Assembly: GCA_003153335.1 (NCBI GenBank)
Contig: PLYG01000228.1
Span: 225 to 5,236 of the forward strand
Direction: 5' to 3'
DNA from: Betaproteobacteria bacterium
Lineage (GTDB): Bacteria > Pseudomonadota > Gammaproteobacteria > Burkholderiales > Casimicrobiaceae
Length of the DNA: 5,012 nucleotides
The translations under genes were made by a program, and so were the position numbers. Numbering within the stretch: the first letter of the stretch is position 1; each line of letters opens with the position of its first letter. Shown piece by piece: positions 1 to 4,233 of this stretch. The notes beneath the pieces are model-generated. The model made no database searches. It saw only the letters and a list, made by a program, of their open reading frames with translations, and was not told the origin of the DNA.

Positions 1-1
1 G

Positions 2-811
2 ATTGGCGCCGAAGGTGTGGCTCCAGGGCAGCCAGTCGACAATGACCGGCGGCTCGGCGGCCAGAAATGGCCACGTCTGGGCGCGGGCTTGCTGGTTGGC
101 GCACAGCATCCGGTGCGTATTGATCACGGCTTTGGGCTCGCCGGTCGACCCCGAGGTGAACAGAAACTTGGCGATGGTGTCGGGCGTCACCGTGGCGCTG
201 GCTTTGGCCACTGCGGCGGTGCCGCCGAGTGCGTACAGCGCGGCGATGGGCGTCGCGCCCCCTGCGGGCACGCCTAAGCTTCCCGCAACAATCTCGGCAT
301 CGTGCAAATCGCGCACCGCGGCCAGCGCCGCGTCGTAGCGCGCCTTGTCCGCGACAAAGATCAGTCCGGGCCGCAGCAACGCTACAATTGCCTTGAGCTT
401 GCCGAAGTCCTTCGATTGCAGCGAATACGCCGGCGACAGGGGCGCGACGGCAATTCCGACATGCAGCGCCGCGAGCATCAACAGCGCATGCTCGACGCCA
501 TTGTCGGAGAGGATCGCGAGCGGCCGCTCGGCCGCGAGATTCCTTTGCAACAGCCCGGCCGCAAGCCGCTGCACGCGTTGCGCGGCCTCGCCATACGTCA
601 CGCGATGCCACTGGCCATCCGCGCCGCGTTCGAACAGGAAAGCGCGGTCCGGCTCTCTCCCCCCCCAGGTCTCCAGCCACTCGCCGATCCGCGCCGGATA
701 AAGCTGCAGGGGTACGGGTGAGCGCAGCAGCAGCGTGCCGTCAGCGCGCCGCTCCACCTCGACGGCAGGCGGCGCAAACAACGTTCCGCGCTCCCGCGCA
801 GGCCGGCTCAT
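2..811 (-). CDS. fcs: Feruloyl-CoA synthase-like AMP-forming CoA ligase (N-terminal 270 residues, 3' end outside window)
   Basis: This cytoplasmic enzyme probably activates ferulate, or a related hydroxycinnamate, with ATP and CoA through an acyl-adenylate, the entry step of ferulate breakdown. The frame is open from 811 to the left edge, giving 270 of the roughly 600 residues usual for the family. The AMP-binding P-loop TSGSTGEPK is at residues 219-227, followed by an AVINTHRMLCANQ stretch. The visible end, VDWLPWSHTFGAN (258-270), is the adenylation-core region with the pattern typical of feruloyl-CoA synthases rather than acetyl- or long-chain-acyl ligases. The N-terminal segments (RSPVPLQLYP, PLSPAYSLQSKDFGKL) also fit that subfamily. 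The start at 811 was chosen because the family N-terminus (APPAVEVERR) begins just after it. It has no clear Shine-Dalgarno, and an in-frame ATG at 889 would add 26 Arg-rich residues. The gene is divergent from the Crp/Fnr regulator. The family is very likely; the exact substrate is inferred. Confidence 0.88.
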   Translation of the reverse strand, partial: MSRPARERGTLFAPPAVEVERRADGTLLLRSPVPLQLYPARIGEWLETWGGREPDRAFLFERGADGQWHRVTYGEAAQRVQRLAAGLLQRNLAAERPLAILSDNGVEHALLMLAALHVGIAVAPLSPAYSLQSKDFGKLKAIVALLRPGLIFVADKARYDAALAAVRDLHDAEIVAGSLGVPAGGATPIAALYALGGTAAVAKASATVTPDTIAKFLFTSGSTGEPKAVINTHRMLCANQQARAQTWPFLAAEPPVIVDWLPWSHTFGAN

Positions 812-897
812 CGCGGAATCGATCAGCCGGCGCCGATGACCGTTGCGCGCGATCGTCCGCTTTGCATCTCCCCGCCCCGAACGTGACATGAAAATAA

Positions 898-903
898 AGT
901 ATA
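898..903 (-). promoter_or_regulatory. Possible -10 element for the CoA ligase gene
   Basis: On the minus strand this reads TATACT, five of six matches to the sigma-70 -10 consensus, inside the only A/T-rich patch of the region. The -35 position at 17-base spacing reads GAGGCA, only three of six matches, so an activator would be needed. Transcription would start near 891, giving a leader of about 80 bases to the ATG at 811. This is a weak prediction. Confidence 0.3.
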
Positions 904-982
904 GCATTGGCCCCAGGCGATGCCTCGTACGCCTTGTCCGCATACTCCAGCTACGCCGGAGATCCGCCCGGCAATGCCGAGA

Positions 983-996
983 TTGATCCAAACCAA
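983..996 (+). promoter_or_regulatory. FNR/DNR-type operator upstream of the Crp/Fnr gene
   Basis: The sequence TTGATCCAAACCAA matches the FNR/ANR/DNR box TTGAT-N4-ATCAA at nine of ten defined bases; the one mismatch is C for T in the right half-site. It also fits the looser TTG-N8-CAA form. Its centre at 989.5 lies 41.5 bases upstream of a start point predicted at about 1031 from the CATAAT -10 element. That is the class II activation spacing known for FNR. The regulator encoded downstream has the ExxSR recognition-helix residues that read TTGAT half-sites, so autoregulation or control by another Fnr paralogue is plausible. No footprint data are available. Confidence 0.6.
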
Positions 997-1017
997 GATA
1001 TGATTGGAGGGCGTCCG

Positions 1018-1023
1018 CATAAT
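1018..1023 (+). promoter_or_regulatory. -10 element of the Crp/Fnr gene promoter
   Basis: CATAAT matches five of six bases of TATAAT and lies at the position expected for a class II FNR-dependent promoter with the box centred at 989.5. It predicts a start near 1030 and a leader of about 124 bases. This -10 contains the start of the in-frame ATG at 1022, so that ATG would not be transcribed, and this argues against a longer protein. Confidence 0.5.
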
Positions 1024-1048
1024 GGTCCGGCGGCAGAGTCGGGCTCCC

Positions 1049-1084
1049 CGGTGCGCAGCCCGGCGCGTACCGGGCTGCGCACCG
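1049..1084 (+). repeat. Perfect 15-bp inverted repeat with 6-base loop in the predicted 5' leader
   Basis: The arms CGGTGCGCAGCCCGG (1049-1063) and CCGGGCTGCGCACCG (1070-1084) are exact reverse complements around a CGCGTA loop. As RNA this would be a very stable G/C-rich hairpin, starting about 19 bases after the predicted transcription start and ending 69 bases before the regulator's ATG. It has no downstream U-tract, so it is not a standard intrinsic terminator. No gene on either strand ends here. It may be a 5' stabilising hairpin, a regulatory leader element, or a palindromic dispersed repeat. Confidence 0.8.
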
Positions 1085-1153
1085 AACCGTCAGGGAATCG
1101 CACCAGGCCACAACAGAAATCGCACGGCTCACCGTCCGGGGATCTACCACTTC

Positions 1154-1846
1154 ATGCAAGCACCTGTCATCAAGGTCGATTCATTTCTCGCCAATATCCC
1201 ACTGTTCAAGGAATTATCCGAGGAGGAGCTGGCGCGGCTCGCCCTGTCGACGCGGCCGTTGCGGGTCGCGCGTTCCGAAATTCTTTTTCAGCGCGGCGAC
1301 ATGCCGCGCGGTTTTTACATTGTCGTGTACGGCCAGATCAAACTTTCGTTTTCCACGGCGCGCGGCGACGAGAAAGTGGTCGAGCTGATCGGTCCCGGCC
1401 AGAGCTTTGGGGAAGCGGTGATGTTCATGGAGTGCCCGCATGTGGTCACGACCCAGGCGCTGACCGATACGCTGGTGCTGCATGTGTCGAAGGAGGCGGT
1501 GTTGGAGGAATTGCAGCGCGATCCGCGCTTTGCGCAACGCATGATCGCCGGGCTGTCGCTGCGTTTGCACAGCCTGATGGCGGACCTGGAAACCTTTTCA
1601 CTGCGCTCGGCCACACAGCGGGTGATCGGCTATTTGCTGCGTGACAGCGGTGACGGGATAGGAACCGAAGGCGCGCTCCAGGTCACCCTGCCCGCCGCCA
1701 AGGGCGTGATCGCGTCGCGGCTGAATCTTACCCAGGAACACTTTTCGCGCATCCTGCACGGACTGACCTCGCAAGGGCTGGTCGAGGTCCGCGGGCGGCT
1801 GATCCACATCAGCGATGTCGCCCGCCTGCGCAACTACTCCGACTGA
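1154..1846 (+). CDS. Crp/Fnr-family transcriptional regulator (Dnr/NnrR-like, no Fe-S cysteines)
   Basis: This 230-residue DNA-binding regulator has the standard family length and order. A cyclic-nucleotide-binding-like beta-roll (about 8-120) includes EILFQRGD (42-49) and GPGQSFGEAVMF (80-91). A dimerisation helix (about 124-150) and a winged helix-turn-helix (about 150-228) follow. The recognition helix carries E195, S198 and R199 (EHFSR), the ExxSR pattern by which Fnr-type proteins read TTGAT. The protein has one cysteine (C94), so it cannot hold an Fnr [4Fe-4S] cluster, and the cAMP-contacting Arg-Ser of Crp is absent. This fits Dnr/NnrR-like sensors of NO or redox state, but the signal is not visible. 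ATG 1154 was chosen because the conserved start (VDSFLANIPLF) follows it; GGGGA at 1138-1142, 11 bases upstream, is a weak ribosome site. A longer reading from 1004 or 1022 adds an Arg-rich tail overlapping the promoter and hairpin. The 3' end overlaps the convergent DUF2249 gene by 13 bases. Confidence 0.94.
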   Translation: MQAPVIKVDSFLANIPLFKELSEEELARLALSTRPLRVARSEILFQRGDMPRGFYIVVYGQIKLSFSTARGDEKVVELIGPGQSFGEAVMFMECPHVVTTQALTDTLVLHVSKEAVLEELQRDPRFAQRMIAGLSLRLHSLMADLETFSLRSATQRVIGYLLRDSGDGIGTEGALQVTLPAAKGVIASRLNLTQEHFSRILHGLTSQGLVEVRGRLIHISDVARLRNYSD

Positions 1847-2076
1847 CCGCCCGGTGCAGCCGGGGGCGTCTCCCACATTTCAATTTCGAAGCGCCCATCC
1901 GGAAATGAGGACGTCTTGTATTCGTAGGCGTTGTTCAGCAGGAACCGGTACAGAGGCATCGGTTCGCGATTGATGATCAGCCTCACCTTCTCGCCTTCGG
2001 CCAGGTCGGCCAGCGCGTCGATGACGCGCTCGAATGGCGCGGGGGGCTCCAGATTGCGGGCGTCGATGATTTTCAT
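1834..2076 (-). CDS. DUF2249 domain protein (TusA-like fold)
   Basis: This 80-residue soluble protein matches the DUF2249 family. It has an N-terminal KIIDARNLEPPAPFERV segment (2-18), a helix with ALADLAEGEKVRLIINREP (21-39) and the PLYRFL turn (41-46). A YEYKTSSFPDGRFEIEMW ending (51-68) follows. The family is thought to share the small alpha/beta fold of the sulfur carrier TusA. No cysteine is present, so sulfur transfer is unlikely, and the biochemical role is unknown. The family is often found beside denitrification or oxidase genes (general knowledge). The start at 2076 is preferred over an in-frame ATG at 2100. The family match begins at 2076, an AAAGGAG site precedes it, and its ATG overlaps the upstream gene's TGA as ATGA. 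This is the last gene of the operon, and its end overlaps the convergent regulator gene. Confidence 0.88.
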   Translation of the reverse strand: MKIIDARNLEPPAPFERVIDALADLAEGEKVRLIINREPMPLYRFLLNNAYEYKTSSFPDGRFEIEMWETPPAAPGGQSE

Positions 2077-2303
2077 GATCTGGGTTTCTCCTTTGGCCAT
2101 GACAGACTGACCAGCGCAGCGAGCAGCAGCGCGGCGCCGAAACTGTGCAACACCGCTAACGGCAGCGGTCGCGCGATCAGCACGAGGCTGGCGCCGAGCA
2201 ACCCCTGCACCGCCAGCAGAAGGATGAACGCACTGGCGGCGATCACGATCAGCACCAGCAGCGTGGTGATCCGCGATGCGTGGCGCAAGGGTACCGGGTT
2301 CAC
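2073..2303 (-). CDS. Small two-helix membrane protein resembling the C-terminal end of heme A synthase (CtaA/COX15)
   Basis: This 76-residue protein starts with GTG, which overlaps the stop of the upstream oxidase-like gene as GTGA; GAGG lies seven bases before it (2311-2314). Two hydrophobic helices are clear, about 12-32 and 48-69, with a positive tail (KEKPRS) after the second. The stretch QGLLGASLVLIARPLPLAVL (33-52), then H53 and GAALLLAAL, follows the pattern of the last helix pair of CtaA/COX15 heme A synthases. There a conserved histidine at the equivalent place binds heme. Full CtaA has about eight helices, so this could be a minimal heme-binding or assembly relative, or an accessory subunit of the oxidase-like protein. 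The similarity is my reading of a short hydrophobic sequence and may be partly compositional. That it is a real gene is well supported by the overlaps at both ends. Confidence 0.75.
   Translation of the reverse strand: MNPVPLRHASRITTLLVLIVIAASAFILLLAVQGLLGASLVLIARPLPLAVLHSFGAALLLAALVSLSWPKEKPRS
2088..2094 (-). promoter_or_regulatory. Ribosome binding site deciding the DUF2249 start
   Basis: On the minus strand this reads AAAGGAG, the strongest Shine-Dalgarno in the operon, 11 bases before the ATG at 2076. It lies downstream of the alternative ATG at 2100 and therefore supports the shorter protein. Confidence 0.7.
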
Positions 2304-3733
2304 CGGCTGGCCTCGCGCGCGGAACCGGCCCGCATCGCCTGGAACATGATCAACAGGAACAGCAGGCCGCCGGCGATGGCGATCAGTCCGCCTGCGCCCA
2401 TCATCCCCATGCCGAAGACTTCGCCGCTGCTTTTCAATACCTGCGAGGCGCCCGCGACTTTGCGCTGCACGCCGTATCCGCCCGACCATACCAACCCGAC
2501 GATATGCAGCAACTGGCCGCCGCCGTAGAGCACCGGCTGCCACGTCGCCAGCCGCGTTCGCGGCAGCGCGAACCCGAACTGCGGCAGCAGCGCATAGGCA
2601 AGTCCCATCAACGCCAGCGTCACGCCGACGATCGCGCCATGGTAGTGCGCGGGGATCCGCACGTCGCTGCCGTTGATCACGAAGCCGATCGCACCGCCGA
2701 TCGAAAACAGCAGCATCGATGCCACCAGCGCCGCCCGCAACGGCCGGCCCTCCGGGGTGATCGGCTCCGCACGTGCCAAGCCCGCAACGACCGCCAGCCC
2801 GACCGGAAGGATCGCAACGCCGCCGCCGAAACGCATCAGCCAGGTCAGCATCCGGTTGTGCTCTTCTGCGGCGACCGGCCATGCCAGATAGATCACCGGC
2901 ACCGCGAACACCGACGCGAGCGCCACCGCAAACAACAGCACGGCAAGGCGCGGCGACAGCGGCAGGCGGGCGCCGGCCAGGCTGGCCAGCCACAGCCACG
3001 CGACCAGCATCAGCAGGGTCCACGTGAACTGGATCACGTGGCCGCTGCCCCAGAACAGCATTTCGTAATAGGGCTTGGCGATCAGCAGCGGCGGCGTCTC
3101 GATCCAGGACCACACCAGCGCCAGGCACGCGATCGCGCCCGACACCACCGCGGCATTCAAACCGAAGCGCAACGCGCCGGCGCCATCGAGCGGAATGCCG
3201 ATCGGGAGCGGCGCGAGCATCCCGCGCAAGGTCAGCAGCAGAAAGCCGAAGCCGAAGACCGCGAGACCAGCCAGAAATAATGGGGCGTCGAGCACCGGCA
3301 CGTAATTGCTCATCACCGGCGCGCCACGTCCGAAAAACGGCGCCGCGGCGATGATCAGCGCGCCGGCGATCGCGACGGTGAGCGCGACCCAGGCCATTCC
3401 GACCAGCCGCGCACTGCTGTTCAGCGTCCACAGCATGCCGGCAAAAGCGATGAACCAGACCAGCACGGACAAATCCACGTGCACGACCAGCGCGACGTGA
3501 AAAAAATCGGCCACTGGAAAGAGCTGGCTGAGCCCGGGGGTGCGCGCCAGTACCAGCAGGATAGCGAACACCCCGGACACAACCAGCGCCGCCAGCCCCA
3601 GCACCAGCCAGCCGAGCGCGATCGCGCGCCGCGCGTCCCGCGGCATCGGCAGCGCATAGTGCGCACCGCCGTAGGCGCTCCATGCCCGCGCGCCGAAGCC
3701 GCCGGTCCAGGCCCGCAGAGCTTCCCGTTTCAT
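2300..3733 (-). CDS. Divergent heme-copper oxidase superfamily subunit I (possible NO reductase-type)
   Basis: This 477-residue inner-membrane protein has 12 predicted helices, the superfamily core number (roughly 37-62, 77-103, 110-132, 149-172, 192-212, 224-250, 262-286, 297-320, 334-354, 361-386, 398-417, 441-467). H85 in helix II and H365 in helix X fit the low-spin heme ligands. H363 (AHYHG, 362-366) fits the high-spin heme ligand. H232 in FWGSGHVIQF (227-236) fits the helix VI metal ligand. The residue four places on is F236, not the cross-linked tyrosine of A- and B-type oxygen reductases. The adjacent His-His of helix VII is missing: ungapped spacing puts W285-P286 there, and the nearest candidates are E290, E291 and H292. 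The NorB helix VI glutamate is not seen. It could be an alternative NO reductase, an atypical oxidase, or a heme protein without CuB/FeB. ATG 3733 overlaps the upstream stop as ATGA; its own ribosome site is weak. Confidence 0.9.
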   Translation of the reverse strand: MKREALRAWTGGFGARAWSAYGGAHYALPMPRDARRAIALGWLVLGLAALVVSGVFAILLVLARTPGLSQLFPVADFFHVALVVHVDLSVLVWFIAFAGMLWTLNSSARLVGMAWVALTVAIAGALIIAAAPFFGRGAPVMSNYVPVLDAPLFLAGLAVFGFGFLLLTLRGMLAPLPIGIPLDGAGALRFGLNAAVVSGAIACLALVWSWIETPPLLIAKPYYEMLFWGSGHVIQFTWTLLMLVAWLWLASLAGARLPLSPRLAVLLFAVALASVFAVPVIYLAWPVAAEEHNRMLTWLMRFGGGVAILPVGLAVVAGLARAEPITPEGRPLRAALVASMLLFSIGGAIGFVINGSDVRIPAHYHGAIVGVTLALMGLAYALLPQFGFALPRTRLATWQPVLYGGGQLLHIVGLVWSGGYGVQRKVAGASQVLKSSGEVFGMGMMGAGGLIAIAGGLLFLLIMFQAMRAGSAREASR

Positions 3734-4233
3734 TGGATCAGGATCCCGCCCCGTTCGGCATTGAAGTCGATCAGCACGACCTGCCCGGCCACGGCGCTGA
3801 TCTTCTGCTCGCGCTCGAAATTGAAGCCCGCCACGCGCACATCGTCGTTGAACTGCACTTTGAGCTGGTGTTCGCCCGCCGTGATCGGAACGCGCCGGTA
3901 GCCCGCGGCCGCGCCGTCCCTGGACAAACCGGAGGGCGAGAAGGTGTCGTCGATCAGTGGGCTGCCATCGAACTCCACCCGCACGCGCACCGGCGAACGC
4001 TCACGTGGGCAATCCATTTGCGCACGCAACTGCGCAGGCATTTTCGCCAGCTCCTCGGCCGAGCGCTGCCGGCACTCGACGGTAATCTTTCCGGGATGTT
4101 TGAACGACAGGCGGAGCAACGCGGCATCCGGGGGCAAATGTCGATAGCGCGGCGCTGTCGAAAAGTAGCCGATGAACAGCGCAAACAGCGCATACAGCGC
4201 GACCTGCCCGGCGTACCGAAAAACCTTAGTCAT
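3730..4233 (-). CDS. Membrane-anchored periplasmic protein of unknown family, oxidase-linked
   Basis: I do not recognise a named family for this 167-residue protein. It has one N-terminal hydrophobic segment (about 9-26), preceded by positive residues (K3, R6), so most of it should face the periplasm. No signal-peptidase or lipobox site is evident. The soluble part has short beta-strand-like stretches: VRVRVEFDG (82-90), EHQLKVQFND (121-130) and QVVLIDFNAE (151-160). They are separated by loops, including SPSGLSRDG (99-107), and suggest a beta-sandwich. C54 and C75 are the only cysteines and could form a disulfide. No CuA motif and no CXXCH are present, so it is not a normal oxidase subunit II or NorC. 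It sits where those subunits are often encoded and may be a structural stand-in. It starts eight bases inside the upstream gene, with GGGAG ten bases before the ATG, and its stop overlaps the oxidase-like start. Confidence 0.85.
   Translation of the reverse strand: MTKVFRYAGQVALYALFALFIGYFSTAPRYRHLPPDAALLRLSFKHPGKITVECRQRSAEELAKMPAQLRAQMDCPRERSPVRVRVEFDGSPLIDDTFSPSGLSRDGAAAGYRRVPITAGEHQLKVQFNDDVRVAGFNFEREQKISAVAGQVVLIDFNAERGGILIQ

Larger units (their letters stand above)
812..1153. promoter_or_regulatory. Divergent intergenic control region
   Basis: This stretch of about 340 bases separates the minus-strand CoA ligase from the plus-strand regulator. Open frames cross it on both strands, but none resembles a protein, and the arginine-rich in-frame extension upstream of the regulator has no family counterpart. 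It holds an A/T-rich patch near 889-908, an FNR-type box, a -10 hexamer and a perfect inverted repeat, listed separately. I see no RNA gene or mobile element in it. Confidence 0.75.

Noticed and set aside
823..1020. Small minus-strand frame in the divergent region (65 residues)
   Set aside because: It overlaps the predicted promoter elements, has no convincing ribosome site, and resembles no family.
1004..1153. N-terminal extension of the Crp/Fnr regulator from TTG 1004 or ATG 1022, the latter with GGAGGG at 1006-1011 in good position
   Set aside because: The extension is Arg-rich low-complexity sequence, contains the perfect hairpin, and overlaps the -10 element, so ATG 1022 would not be transcribed. 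Family members begin near 1154.
907..1644. Plus-strand open frame overlapping the regulator
   Set aside because: Out-of-frame reading of the regulator with Arg/Ala/Gly-rich composition and no recognisable domain.
1848..1868. Possible terminator hairpin (CCCGG and CCGGG arms) after the regulator's stop
   Set aside because: The stem is short with bulged G residues, there is no T-tract, and it lies inside the DUF2249 coding sequence.
2077..2100. DUF2249 start at ATG 2100 (eight more residues)
   Set aside because: The AAAGGAG site lies within this stretch and serves the ATG at 2076, which also forms an ATGA overlap with the upstream stop.
2276..3280. Long plus-strand open frame opposite the oxidase-like gene
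   Set aside because: Its product is Gln/Arg/His-rich low complexity typical of antisense reading of GC-rich membrane protein genes.
2304..3683. Long minus-strand frame through the oxidase-like gene, continuous with the small membrane protein
   Set aside because: Above 2303 this frame is Arg-rich out-of-frame reading of the oxidase-like gene. Only the part from GTG 2303 onward looks like a membrane protein.
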